Assembly (NCBI RefSeq): GCF_011044975.1
Contig: NZ_JAAKZV010000020.1
Span: forward strand, 1 to 64,000
Reading direction: 5' to 3'
Length of the DNA: 64,000 nt
DNA from: Streptomyces coryli
GTDB lineage: Bacteria; Actinomycetota; Actinomycetes; Streptomycetales; Streptomycetaceae
Position 1 is the stretch's first letter; the number at the start of each line of letters is the position of its first letter. The notes under the pieces were generated by a model that saw nothing but the letters and a program-made list of their open reading frames with translations, searched no databases and had not been told where the DNA came from. Made by a program: the position numbers and the translations under genes. This document shows, one piece after another, positions 55,281 to 64,000 of the stretch.

Positions 55281-58200
55281 CTACCGCCGCGCGCCCAGTT
55301 CGGTCAGCGCCGCCTCCACCGTCATCGACGCGCCCCGCCCCAGGGCCCGTTCGAAGCGCTGCGCCCCGATCAGATCCCGCGCTCCGGCCGCCGTCCGCGC
55401 ACCGTCGGGCAGCCCCGGCGGGGCTCCGGCCCGCAGCGCCTCGCCCAACCCGAGCAGCAGCGCGGCCCGTTCGCCGTCACCCGCCAGCAGGGCCGCCTCC
55501 GCCAGGCCCTCCACCGCACCGGCGGCCTCGCTGTGGTCGCTCCTGTGCAGCGCCAGGTCCAGCGCCTCCCGGTGCCGGGCAAGGGCACGTTCCAGGCCGC
55601 CTTCGGTGGCGGCCAGCCGGCCCAGGCCCACCAGCGCCCGCACCCGGCTCGGCTCGCCGGTCGCGCACTCCGCCACCACCTCGCTCAGGACCTGCTCGTA
55701 GAGCCGGCGGGCCGTCACCGGATCGCCCTCCAGCCGGGCGACCTCGGCGAGGCCGCAGCGCGCCGAGCCCAGCTCCGCCCGCAGCCCGTCCCCCCGGGTC
55801 ACCGACTCGGCCCAGGCGAACTCGGCCCGCGCCGCCTCGAGGTCTCCGGTACGCAGTAACTCGCCGCCCCGGTTGCACCGCATGGTCACCGCACTGGCGA
55901 CGGCACCCAGCTCCTCGGCGGCCGCGACGCCCTCGGCCCACAGCTCCAGCGACCGCGCATGCTGCCCGCGCCGGGACGCCAGCGTCGCCAGCGCGTCCAG
56001 CGTCTCGGCGGCACCCAGCCGGTCGCCCAGATCGCGGAACCCGCGCAGGGCAGCGGCGAATTCCTCCTCCACGGCATCCCCGGAATCCCCGGCGTACAGG
56101 GCCCAGTAGCCCTTCCCCATCCGCAGCAGCGCCTGCGACCAGGGGTCGGTGCCGACGTACACCTCCGGGCGCTCCCGGTCGGCGTCGGTCGGTCCCGCGG
56201 CGACCGCCCACAGCAGGCTGAGATACGGATAGCGCGGCGGCGCCGTCCGCGTCTCCATCTTCGCCTCGGCGCGCTCCCACCAGTCGCGCCGCTCGGAACC
56301 GTCCGGGCCGCCGGCGATCGCGTTCAGCACGCACAGGACGTACTCGTCCGACCGCCCCGCCGGTATCCGCCGGCCCACCCTGCGCAGCAACTCGGCGGCC
56401 AGCGGCGCGGCCTCGCCGCGGAGCCCGCGCAGGAACCAGTACCCGCTGAGCACGGCGGTCAGCCGCAGCGCCAGCTCGGGCGCCGCGGAGATGGAATGCC
56501 GCAGCGCCGCCAGCAGATTGGGATGCTCCGCGTCCAGCCGCCGCAGCCATTGCAGTTGCCCGGCCTGCCGCAGCTGCGGGTCGGCCTCGATGGCCAGGTG
56601 CAGAAACCACTGCGCGTGCGCCACGCGCAGCCGTGCCTCCTCCCCGGATGCCGCGAGCCGCTCGGCGCAGAACTCCCGCACCGTCTCCAGCATCCGGTAC
56701 CGGCCGTCCGTGTCCACCTCGACCAGCGACTTGTCCACCAGCCCCACCGCCACGTCGGCCGGCTCCGCGACGTCCTCGCCGGCGCAGACCGCCTCCACCG
56801 CGGCCAGCGGCGCGCCTCCCGTAAAGACCGTGAGCCGGCGGGCGAGCGCCTGCTCCTGCTCGTCGAGGAGCTCCCAGCTCCACTCCACGACCGCGCGCAG
56901 CGTGCGGTGCCGGGGCGCCGCCGTCCGCTCGCCGCGGGCCAGCAGCCGGAACCGGTCGTCCAGCCGCGACTCCACCTCGTCCAGCGGCATCGAGCGCAGC
57001 CGCGCCGCGGCCAGTTCGAGGGCCAGCGGCAACCCGTCGAGCGTGGCGCAGATCCGTTGCACCGGGCCTGCCTCGGCCTGCCCCAGGACGAAGCCGGGCC
57101 GCACGGCCGCGGCCCGCTCCGCGAACAGCCGCACGGCCGGGAAGCCGAGCGCCTCCTCGGGAGCGACCGGCTGCCGCGGGCTCGCCAGCGGGGCGAGCGG
57201 CCACAGCAGCTCGCCGGTGATCCCCAGCGCCTCCCGGCTGGTGGCCAGCACCCGTACCCGCGGGCACGCGGCGAGCAGCCGCTGCACCAGCTCCGCTGCC
57301 TCCGCCACCACGTGCTCGCAGTTGTCCAGGACCAGCAGCGCCTCCCGCTCGGCGAGCGCGGCGAGCAGCCGGTCGAGCGGGTCAGGGCGCGGCTGCCCGC
57401 CACCGGCCAGCGGCACGGTGTCGTGCAGTCCGAGCGCTCCGGTCACGGCCTCGGCGACGGCGGCGCCGGTCGCGTCGGAGGCGACCGCGGTCAGGTCGAT
57501 GAACCGGCCCTCGGCGCCCACGCGTTCCGCCGTCCGCCGGGCGACCTCCACCGCCAGCCGGGTCTTGCCCACCCCGCCGGGTCCCACCAAGGTCACCAGC
57601 CGCCCCGCGGCCAGCAGCTCGCCGGCCTCGGTCAGCTCCTCCGTACGGCCCACGAAACTGCTCACCGGGGCGGGCAGCCCGATCCCGGCTCCCGGCCGTC
57701 CCCGGCGCGGCTCCGGCACCGGGCGGCGCTCCTCGCCGCGCAGCACCGCCAGGTGGATGGCGCCCAGTTCGGCCGAGGCGTCGGCGCCCAGCTCCTCGGC
57801 GAGCATCCGGCGGGTCTCCTCGAATACGGCGAGCGCCTCCGCCTGGCCGCCGGATCCGGCCAGCGCCCGCATCAAGAGGCCGGCGAGCCGTTCCCGCAGC
57901 GGATGGCCGGCGGCGGCCTCCCGTAGCTCCTCGATCACCGCCGCATGCCGGCCCAGGGCCAGCTCGGCCTCCGCCAGGTCCTCCACGGCGGCGATGCGCT
58001 GCTCCGCCAGCCGCGCCGCCTGCCCGGCGGCGAAGGGCGCGTCCGCCACGTCGGCGAGCGCGGGCCCCTGCCACAGCCCGACCGCCTCGCGCAGCAGAGC
58101 CGCCGCGTGCGTGTGTTCCCCCTCTTCCAGCGACCGCCGCCCCTCGCGTACGAGGCGCGCGAAGCGGTGCACGTCCACCTGCTCGGGGTCGGCCGCGAGC

Positions 58201-58472
58201 AGATACCCGGCGGGGCGCATCTCGATCGGCACCGCCACCCCCGCCGCCCGCAGCCCGCGGCGCAGCCGCGACACCTGCGACTGGAGGGCGTTGCCGGCCT
58301 GCTCGGGTGGCTCCTCGCCGTACAGCCCGTCGATCAGCTGGTCCGTGCCGACCACCCGGCCGGCGTTCAGCGCGAGCAGGGCGAGCAGGGAACGCGGCCG
58401 CGGCCCGCCGACGTTCACCACGGCCCCTTCGGCGGATCGCACCGTCAGGGGCCCTAAGAGGCTTATTCGCAT
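55281..58472 (-). CDS. SARP/AfsR-like regulator with AAA (NB-ARC-like) ATPase
   Basis: A 1063-aa regulator: winged helix (about 1-95, MRISLLGPLTVRSAEG), BTAD domain (about 96-245), AAA/NB-ARC ATPase (about 270-560) with P-loop GPGGVGKTRL, Walker B ALLVLDNCEHV and LDGLPLALELAAARL, and a TPR-like C-terminal half. This is the large-SARP layout. It heads the unit that continues with the ABC ATPase and permease, suggesting that the transporter is part of its regulon or that it senses the exported compound. Confidence 0.9.
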   Translation of the reverse strand: MRISLLGPLTVRSAEGAVVNVGGPRPRSLLALLALNAGRVVGTDQLIDGLYGEEPPEQAGNALQSQVSRLRRGLRAAGVAVPIEMRPAGYLLAADPEQVDVHRFARLVREGRRSLEEGEHTHAAALLREAVGLWQGPALADVADAPFAAGQAARLAEQRIAAVEDLAEAELALGRHAAVIEELREAAAGHPLRERLAGLLMRALAGSGGQAEALAVFEETRRMLAEELGADASAELGAIHLAVLRGEERRPVPEPRRGRPGAGIGLPAPVSSFVGRTEELTEAGELLAAGRLVTLVGPGGVGKTRLAVEVARRTAERVGAEGRFIDLTAVASDATGAAVAEAVTGALGLHDTVPLAGGGQPRPDPLDRLLAALAEREALLVLDNCEHVVAEAAELVQRLLAACPRVRVLATSREALGITGELLWPLAPLASPRQPVAPEEALGFPAVRLFAERAAAVRPGFVLGQAEAGPVQRICATLDGLPLALELAAARLRSMPLDEVESRLDDRFRLLARGERTAAPRHRTLRAVVEWSWELLDEQEQALARRLTVFTGGAPLAAVEAVCAGEDVAEPADVAVGLVDKSLVEVDTDGRYRMLETVREFCAERLAASGEEARLRVAHAQWFLHLAIEADPQLRQAGQLQWLRRLDAEHPNLLAALRHSISAAPELALRLTAVLSGYWFLRGLRGEAAPLAAELLRRVGRRIPAGRSDEYVLCVLNAIAGGPDGSERRDWWERAEAKMETRTAPPRYPYLSLLWAVAAGPTDADRERPEVYVGTDPWSQALLRMGKGYWALYAGDSGDAVEEEFAAALRGFRDLGDRLGAAETLDALATLASRRGQHARSLELWAEGVAAAEELGAVASAVTMRCNRGGELLRTGDLEAARAEFAWAESVTRGDGLRAELGSARCGLAEVARLEGDPVTARRLYEQVLSEVVAECATGEPSRVRALVGLGRLAATEGGLERALARHREALDLALHRSDHSEAAGAVEGLAEAALLAGDGERAALLLGLGEALRAGAPPGLPDGARTAAGARDLIGAQRFERALGRGASMTVEAALTELGARR

Positions 58473-58518
58473 GGAGGGATTGTGGCGTACTGCCGGGAGG
58501 GGCTCCGCGATGCGCGCG

Positions 58519-59733
58519 TTACGGCTGGCTGTAGCCGTCCAGGAAGGTGGCGATGCGGGTGATCGCGTCGGTCAGGCCGTCCTTGTCGAGGAGGGTGACG
58601 ATGCGGAGGTGGTCCGGTTCCGGCCAGTTGAAGCCGGTGCCCTGGACCAGGAGGATGTTCTGTTCCCTGAGCAGGTCGAGGACGAGTTGGGCGTCGTCCT
58701 TGATCTTGTAGACCTTGGGGTCCAGGCGGGGGAACATGTACAGGGCGCCCTTGGGCTTGACGCAGGTCACGCCCGGGATCTGGGTCAGCAGGTCGTACGC
58801 CGTGTCGCGGGAGTCCTTCAGGCGGCCGCCCGGCAGGATCAGGTCCTTGATGGACTGGCGGCCGCCCAGGGCCGTGGCGACCACGTGCTGGGCGGGGACG
58901 TTCGCGCACAGGCGCATGTTGGCGAGGATCGTCAGGCCCTCGAGGTAGCTGCGGGCGTCCTGCTTCGGGCCGCAGACCGCGAGCCAGCCGCTGCGGTAGC
59001 CCGCCACCCGGTAGGCCTTGGACAGGCCGTTGAAGGTGAGGGTCAGCAGGTCGGGGGCGTAGGTCGCCGTCGGCTTGTGGGTGGCGTCGTCGTAGAGGAT
59101 CTTGTCGTAGATCTCGTCGGAGCAGAGGACGAGGTTGTGGCGGCGGGCGATGTTCGTCAGGCCGCGCAGCATCTCGTCGTCGTAGACGGCGCCGGTCGGG
59201 TTGTTCGGGTTGATGATCACCAGCGCCCGGGTGCGGTCGGTGATCTTGCGCTCGATGTCGTCCAGGTCCGGCATCCAGTCGGCCTGCTCGTCGCACCGGT
59301 AGTGCACCGCCGTGCCGCCGGCCAGCGAGACCGACGCCGTCCACAGGGGGTAGTCCGGGGCCGGGATCAGGACCTCGTCGCCGTCGTTGAGCAGCGCGTT
59401 CATCGACATCTGGATGAGCTCGGAGACGCCGTTGCCGAGGAAGATGTCCTCGACGTCCAGGTCGAAGATGCCCTGCGTCTGGTAATGCTGCATCACCGCG
59501 CGGCGGGCCGGGAGGATGCCCTTGGAGTCGCCGTAGCCGTGCGCCGTGCCGACGCTGCGCAGCATGTCCTCGAGGATCTCCGGCGGGGTCTCGAAGCCGA
59601 AGGGGGCAGGGTTGCCGATGTTGAGCTTGAGGATCTGGTGACCCGCCGCCTCCAGCCGCATCGCCTCCTCGAGCACCGGACCCCGGATGTCGTAGCAGAC
59701 GTTGGCGAGCTTCGTTGACTGGATCACCTGCAT
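58519..59733 (-). CDS. alaA: Alanine-type PLP aminotransferase (class I)
   Basis: A 404-aa fold-type I aminotransferase. The PLP Lys is in FNGLSKAYRVAGYRSGW; NPNNPTGAVY and the Arg near the C-terminus for substrate carboxylate (HLRIVTL) are kept. The sequence resembles AlaA-type alanine transaminases of Actinobacteria, making pyruvate and glutamate interconvert, but aspartate specificity cannot be excluded. ATG start with AAGGTGA just upstream; the same bases can be read as a -10 box (TAAGGT, 59745-59740), 6 nt from the start. Confidence 0.85.
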   Translation of the reverse strand: MQVIQSTKLANVCYDIRGPVLEEAMRLEAAGHQILKLNIGNPAPFGFETPPEILEDMLRSVGTAHGYGDSKGILPARRAVMQHYQTQGIFDLDVEDIFLGNGVSELIQMSMNALLNDGDEVLIPAPDYPLWTASVSLAGGTAVHYRCDEQADWMPDLDDIERKITDRTRALVIINPNNPTGAVYDDEMLRGLTNIARRHNLVLCSDEIYDKILYDDATHKPTATYAPDLLTLTFNGLSKAYRVAGYRSGWLAVCGPKQDARSYLEGLTILANMRLCANVPAQHVVATALGGRQSIKDLILPGGRLKDSRDTAYDLLTQIPGVTCVKPKGALYMFPRLDPKVYKIKDDAQLVLDLLREQNILLVQGTGFNWPEPDHLRIVTLLDKDGLTDAITRIATFLDGYSQP

Positions 59734-59837
59734 GCCGTCACCTTACGGGCGCGTAGGGCAGCGCGCTCGTCGGTATCGCCAGGTGTGAGCGACGGCTCAC
59801 CGGTCCGCGGCACCCGCCGCCGCTACACTCCCGCGCC

Positions 59838-60326
59838 ATGGGAAGCACAGGCCGCAGGAGACGCGGCAGACCCGGCGGTGGCGGGCACCGGGGCCGGCAG
59901 ATATTCGTCGACGCCTCCGGCCGCCGCCGCAAGGCCGTCCGTTACGGGATGGCCGCCGCCGGACTGGTCTTCGCCGGGTACGTCGTGGTCCTCATAGCCG
60001 GCTTCTTCGGCACCGGGCCCGCCGACGACCAGGTCCCGTGGGTGCAGGGCAAGCCGGAGCCGAAGGCCACGAGCGAGCGGCCGAAGGCCCCGAAGCCGAG
60101 CGCCACCCGGCCGCCGGCCGAGTCCGATCCGGCCCGTACTCCTTCCCCTTCCGTCACCCCCTCCGAGTCGAGCTCCGCTTCCCCCGAAGCCTCCCGCTCC
60201 TCGAGCAGGCCGCCCGCGGACGACACCGCCTCCGCCACCCCCGACGACCCTGCCCCCGGCGCCAGTCGCGGCTCCGGCCAAGGCAACGGCGGCAACGGCA
60301 CCGAGCCGCCCGGCCACGGCAGATGA
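59838..60326 (+). CDS. Pro/Ser-rich membrane-anchored protein
   Basis: A 162-aa protein with a basic cytoplasmic N-terminus (RRRRGRPGGGGHRG), one membrane helix (about 36-56, GMAAAGLVFAGYVVVLIAGFF) and an extracytoplasmic Pro/Ser/Glu-rich, low-complexity tail. It lies 13 bp before the NodB/GT2 gene and is likely cotranscribed, so it may be an accessory of the glycan synthase or its wall attachment. TACACT (59824-59829) is 8 nt before the ATG. No homologue was recognised. Confidence 0.78.
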   Translation: MGSTGRRRRGRPGGGGHRGRQIFVDASGRRRKAVRYGMAAAGLVFAGYVVVLIAGFFGTGPADDQVPWVQGKPEPKATSERPKAPKPSATRPPAESDPARTPSPSVTPSESSSASPEASRSSSRPPADDTASATPDDPAPGASRGSGQGNGGNGTEPPGHGR

Positions 60327-60339
60327 GCCGGCCGCCCGG

Positions 60340-62385
60340 ATGACCAGCCGCCACGCCCGCCGCCGCGACCCCCGCGCACACTGGATCCTGCTCCTGCTCA
60401 CCCTCACCGCCTGCGCCGCGGCGCTGCTCTTCGAGGGCTATACGCACCACCAGCTCGGGTCCGCCGCACCCCCCGACCGCCGCGACTGCGCCCCCGCCCC
60501 GCAGGCGGTCCGCGAGGGCGGCCCGGTGCTGCGCGTCGCCGGCGGTCCGGCGCAGGGCGTGGAGGCGGCCGCCCCGCGCACGGGCGCCACGGCGCTGACC
60601 TTCGACGGCGGCCCCGACCCCGTACAGACGCCGCGGCTGCTCGATCTCCTCAAGGCCCATGGCGCGCACGCCACCTTCTTCCTCACCGGCGCCCAGGCCG
60701 CCAAGCACCCGGAGCTCGCCGAGCGGATCCGCGCCGAGGGCCACGAGATCGGCTCGTACACCTATACCGGCGCCGACCTGGCCGCCGCCTCCGCGCCCCG
60801 TACGAAACTGGAGCTGTCCCTCACCCAGAACGTCCTCGCCGGTGCGGCCGGGGTCCGCCCGCACCTGCTGCGGCTGCCGTACGCCACCTCGGCCGCCAGG
60901 CTCTGCGAGAGCGAGTGGGCGGCCGCCCGGCGGGCGGCAGGGGACGGGTATCTGATCGTGGCGTCGGGACGCGGCATCAGGCAGTACGCCCAGACCTCCG
61001 CCGCGTACGACGAGGTGGCGGACCTCCTGAAGCAGCGCGGCCCGAAGCCGCAGACCGTCTCCGCCGCCGTCGGCCTCCCCGGCGCGAACCCTGGCGTGCC
61101 GACCATCGCCCGCTGGCAGGGCACGGGGCTGATCTGGGCGCAGGCGGTGGCGCACTGGTTCGCCGTCGCCATGACCTGGCTGCTCACCGCCGCCGGGGCG
61201 CTGACCGCGCTGCGGCTGCTCCTGCTGGTCTTCTTCGCCCGCCGCCACGTCCGCCAGGTGCGCCGGGGGAGGAGACGCCCCCGCGGCCCCGGCCTCAATG
61301 TCCCCGTCACCGTCATCGTCCCCGCGTACAACGAGGAGGCGGGCATCGCGGCCACCCTGCGCTCGCTGCTCGCCTCCACGCACGCGTACACGCAGATCAT
61401 CGTGGTCGACGACGGCTCCACCGACCGCACCTACCCGATCGCCCGCTCCTGCCCCGACCGCCGCGTCACCGTCATCCGGCAGCCGAACGCCGGCAAGGCC
61501 GCGGCGCTCAACACCGGCCTGCGCTGGGCGCACTTCGACATCGTCGTGATGATCGACGGCGATACGGTCTTCGAGCCCGAGGCCATCCAGCGCCTCATCC
61601 AGCCCTTCGCGGATCCGTACGTCGGCGCGGTCAGCGGCAATACGAAGGTCGGCAACCGCCGCGGCCTGCTGGGCAAGTGGCAGCACCTGGAGTACGTGAT
61701 CGGCTTCAACCTCGACCGCCGGATGTTCGACGTGCTCGAGTGCATGCCGACCGTCCCCGGCGCGATCGGCGCCTTCCGCCGCGAGGCGCTGCTCGGGGTG
61801 GGCGGCGTCAGCGAGGACACCCTCGCCGAGGACACCGACCTGACGATGGCGCTGTGCCGGGCCGGCTGGCGGGTGGTGTACGAGGAGAGCGCCATCGCCT
61901 GGACCGAGGCCCCCGCCTCGCTCAAGCAGCTGTGGCGGCAGCGCTACCGCTGGTGCTACGGCACCCTGCAGGCGATGTGGAAGCACCGCCGGGCGCTGAT
62001 CGAACGCGGCCCGGCCGGCCGCTTCGGCCGGCGCGGCCTGACCTACCTCGGCGTCTTCCAGACGCTGCTGCCGCTGCTCGCCCCGGTCGTCGACCTGTAC
62101 GCGGTCTACGGCCTGGCCTTCCAGGACGCGGGACAGGCGCTGCGTATCTGGCTCGGCTTCACGGCCGTGCAGCTCGTCGGCGCGCTCTATGCCCTGCGCC
62201 TGGACCGCGAGCGCTTCTCCCCGCTGTGGACGATGCCGCTGCAGCTGTTCGTCTACCGCCAGCTGATGTACCTGGTCGTCGTCCAGTCCGTCTTCACCGC
62301 GCTGCTGGGCAGCCGCCTCGGCTGGCACCGCATGCAGCGCACCGGCACGGCGACGCAGACGCTCCGCAGGGGCGCGCCCGTGTAG
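60340..62385 (+). CDS. NodB-like/GT2 membrane polysaccharide synthase (second copy), deacetylase part degenerate
   Basis: A 681-aa paralogue of the gene at 34532: N-terminal helix, NodB-like domain, helix, GT2 domain (about 320-560) and C-terminal helices. GT2 motifs are intact (VVDDGSTDRT, DGDTVF, EDTDLT, QRYRW). In the NodB domain TFDGGPD (87-93) lacks the second Asp and HEIGSYTYTG (135-144) lacks both HxxxH His residues, the same losses as in the other copy. An ATG start at MTSRHARRRDPRAHW aligns with the paralogue. Probably makes a beta-linked extracellular glycan without deacetylating it. Confidence 0.88.
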   Translation: MTSRHARRRDPRAHWILLLLTLTACAAALLFEGYTHHQLGSAAPPDRRDCAPAPQAVREGGPVLRVAGGPAQGVEAAAPRTGATALTFDGGPDPVQTPRLLDLLKAHGAHATFFLTGAQAAKHPELAERIRAEGHEIGSYTYTGADLAAASAPRTKLELSLTQNVLAGAAGVRPHLLRLPYATSAARLCESEWAAARRAAGDGYLIVASGRGIRQYAQTSAAYDEVADLLKQRGPKPQTVSAAVGLPGANPGVPTIARWQGTGLIWAQAVAHWFAVAMTWLLTAAGALTALRLLLLVFFARRHVRQVRRGRRRPRGPGLNVPVTVIVPAYNEEAGIAATLRSLLASTHAYTQIIVVDDGSTDRTYPIARSCPDRRVTVIRQPNAGKAAALNTGLRWAHFDIVVMIDGDTVFEPEAIQRLIQPFADPYVGAVSGNTKVGNRRGLLGKWQHLEYVIGFNLDRRMFDVLECMPTVPGAIGAFRREALLGVGGVSEDTLAEDTDLTMALCRAGWRVVYEESAIAWTEAPASLKQLWRQRYRWCYGTLQAMWKHRRALIERGPAGRFGRRGLTYLGVFQTLLPLLAPVVDLYAVYGLAFQDAGQALRIWLGFTAVQLVGALYALRLDRERFSPLWTMPLQLFVYRQLMYLVVVQSVFTALLGSRLGWHRMQRTGTATQTLRRGAPV

Positions 62386-62395
62386 TTTCCCTTTT

Positions 62396-63964
62396 GTGGC
62401 AGTTTTCTGGTTGGTCGCTTTTGTCGCCGTGGTCAGTACGGCCCTCGCCGTGCTCGTCTCGGTCTGGTGGTGGCTGCCCGCCGGCGTCTTTCTGGCGCTG
62501 ACGGGTCTGGGGCTGTGGGACCTCGTGCAGCGCACGCACTCGGTGCTGCGCAATTACCCCGTCGTCGGGCATCTGCGCTTTCTGCTGGAGCAGATCCGCC
62601 CGGAGCTGCAGCAGTACTTCATCGAGCGGAACTACGACGGCCGTCCCTACGACCGCGACACCCGCGACATCGTCTACGAGCGGGCCAAGGGCACGGCCGC
62701 CGAGGAGCCGTTCGGCACCGAGCTGGACCTGTACGCCGAGGGCCAGGAGTTCCTGGTGCACTCCATGGCTCCGGTGCCGGCCCCCGAGACCCCGCCCACC
62801 GTCCGGGTCGGCGGCCCGGACTGCACCCGCCCGTACGACATGGCGCTGCTCAATGTCTCCGCGATGAGCTTCGGCTCGCTCTCCGCGCACGCCATCGAGG
62901 CGCTCAACGCCGGCGCGGCCCGCGGCGGCTTCGCGCACGACACGGGCGAGGGCGGCATCTCCGACTACCACCGGCGGCCCGGCGGCGACCTGGTGTGGGA
63001 GATCGGCACCGGGTACTTCGGCTGCCGGACGGACGAGGGCGGCTTCGACGCCGGCGAGTTCGCCGAGAAGGCCGCGTACGACCAGGTGAAGTGCGTCTCG
63101 CTGAAGATCTCCCAGGGCGCCAAACCCGGCATCGGCGGGGTGCTCCCCGGCCGCAAGGTGACGGCCGAGATCGCCCGGGTACGGGACGTGCCCGAGGGCC
63201 TGACGGTGATCTCGCCGCCGTATCACCAGGTCTTCCACACCCCCCGCGAGCTGATCCGCTTCACCGCCCGGATGCGGGAGCTGGCGGGCGGCAAGCCGGC
63301 CGGGTTCAAGCTGTGCGTCGGCTCGCGGTCGCAGTTCCTCGCCGTCTGCAAGGCGATGCTCGACGAGGGCACCGCGCCCGACTTCATCCTGGTCGACGGC
63401 GCCGAGGGCGGTACGGGCGCGGCGCCGCTGGAGTTCTGCGACACCGTCGGCATGCCGCTCACCGACGGCCTCGTCACCGTCCACAACGCCCTGGTCGGCG
63501 CCGGGCTCCGGGACCGTATCCGGATCGGCGCCGCCGGAAAGATCGCGACCGGCGCCGACATCGTCAAGCGGCTGGCGGAGGGCGCGGACTACACCAACGC
63601 GGCCCGCGCGATGATGTTCGCGGTCGGCTGTATCCAGGCCCAGCGGTGCCACACCAACCACTGCCCGGTCGGCGTCGCCACCCAGGACCCGCGCCGGGTC
63701 CGCGGCCTGGACGTCGCGGTCAAGTCCGAGCGGGTGTACCGCTACCAGCAGGCGACGGTCCGCAGCGCGATGACGATCATGGCGGCGATGGGCGTACGCG
63801 AACCCCACGAACTGCAGCCCGGCCACCTCCGCCGCCGGACCGCCCCCGCGGTGCTGCAGTCCGGCGACCAGCTCTACAACTGGCTGCGCCCCGGCGAGCT
63901 GCTCGCCGACCCGCCGCAGGCCTGGGCGGCGGACTGGGCGGCGGCGGACCCGGACCGGTTCTAG
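62396..63964 (+). CDS. FMN-binding glutamate synthase family protein
   Basis: A 522-aa protein with two N-terminal membrane helices (about 3-20 and 24-40) and the FMN-binding barrel of glutamate synthase. RIGAAGKIATG, GAEGGTGAAPLEF and the Cys cluster CIQAQRCHTNHCPVGV for a 3Fe-4S centre are visible. The amidotransferase domain of true GltB is absent, so it is not a complete glutamate synthase; electron acceptor and substrate are unknown. The GTG start follows TAGTTT (62383-62388) by 7 nt, and that box overlaps the stop codon of the upstream gene. Confidence 0.9.
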   Translation: MAVFWLVAFVAVVSTALAVLVSVWWWLPAGVFLALTGLGLWDLVQRTHSVLRNYPVVGHLRFLLEQIRPELQQYFIERNYDGRPYDRDTRDIVYERAKGTAAEEPFGTELDLYAEGQEFLVHSMAPVPAPETPPTVRVGGPDCTRPYDMALLNVSAMSFGSLSAHAIEALNAGAARGGFAHDTGEGGISDYHRRPGGDLVWEIGTGYFGCRTDEGGFDAGEFAEKAAYDQVKCVSLKISQGAKPGIGGVLPGRKVTAEIARVRDVPEGLTVISPPYHQVFHTPRELIRFTARMRELAGGKPAGFKLCVGSRSQFLAVCKAMLDEGTAPDFILVDGAEGGTGAAPLEFCDTVGMPLTDGLVTVHNALVGAGLRDRIRIGAAGKIATGADIVKRLAEGADYTNAARAMMFAVGCIQAQRCHTNHCPVGVATQDPRRVRGLDVAVKSERVYRYQQATVRSAMTIMAAMGVREPHELQPGHLRRRTAPAVLQSGDQLYNWLRPGELLADPPQAWAADWAAADPDRF

Positions 63965-64000
63965 GCGGTCCCGGCCGGGGGCTTGCTGCCACAATTGCCC
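63965..64000. other. Window end
   Basis: 36 bp after the last gene; GC-rich with the left half of a possible hairpin. Nothing else can be said. Confidence 0.5.

Overview
The window reads as a piece of the conserved chromosomal core of a Streptomyces, or a very close relative. G+C is very high throughout, with third codon positions almost always G or C. GTG and TTG starts are frequent. The gene set is typical of the genus: mycothiol S-conjugate amidase, AfsR/SARP-type regulators with NB-ARC and TPR domains, an L,D-transpeptidase lipoprotein, large secreted subtilases, GTP-dependent PEP carboxykinase, and fused NodB-like/GT2 membrane synthases. No tRNA, rRNA, CRISPR array, prophage or complete insertion sequence was seen. 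All calls come from reading the sequence; no database search was run.

Layout. 1-676: no gene; a large interrupted foldback followed by purine-rich direct repeats. 677-13117: esterase, biotin-protein ligase (birA), class III adenylate cyclase (cya), enoyl-CoA hydratase, a secreted peptidoglycan-binding protein divergent from an AfsR-like regulator, a GAF-GGDEF protein, histidine ammonia-lyase (hutH), a small membrane protein and an L,D-transpeptidase. cAMP and c-di-GMP signalling genes therefore lie within 6 kb of each other. 13231-24904: an FtsX-type ABC exporter, a tandem duplication of a secreted S8 protease with matching leaders and identical terminators, and a Tat-exported GH3 beta-glucosidase. 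24941-30806: a DrrAB-like exporter with an operator placed inside its promoter, threonine deaminase (ilvA), a MarR regulator, a sigma-like/membrane-protein pair and metB.

30887-37510: a membrane-anchored protein, msrA with a small SUKH-domain gene cassette inserted at its 3' end, a LytR-CpsA-Psr protein coupled to a NodB-like/GT2 synthase, and a frameshifted GNAT gene. 37526-42681: an MFS/TetR efflux operon with a palindromic operator over its start, a hemolysin III-like protein and pckG. 42881-48598: a large membrane NB-ARC/TPR protein with an altered Walker A motif, mca, a DUF4307 protein and greA. 48722-59733: a DUF255 thioredoxin-like protein, an ECF sigma factor, a LysR regulator, a PNPOx-like protein, a SARP-controlled ABC exporter operon and an alanine-type aminotransferase. 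59838-63964: a second NodB-like/GT2 locus and a glutamate-synthase-like FMN/Fe-S membrane protein.

Most promising observations: (1) the msrA 3'-end cassette, which carries a replacement msrA tail and a SUKH gene and leaves the native tail stranded downstream; (2) two exact operator/promoter architectures (ABC exporter at 26879-26908 and MFS/TetR at 39744-39773); (3) two paralogous NodB-GT2 synthases that have both lost the same deacetylase metal ligands; (4) a NB-ARC protein with Arg in place of the Walker A Lys; (5) about ten genes with a -10-like hexamer 6-8 nt before the start codon, which suggests leaderless transcripts.
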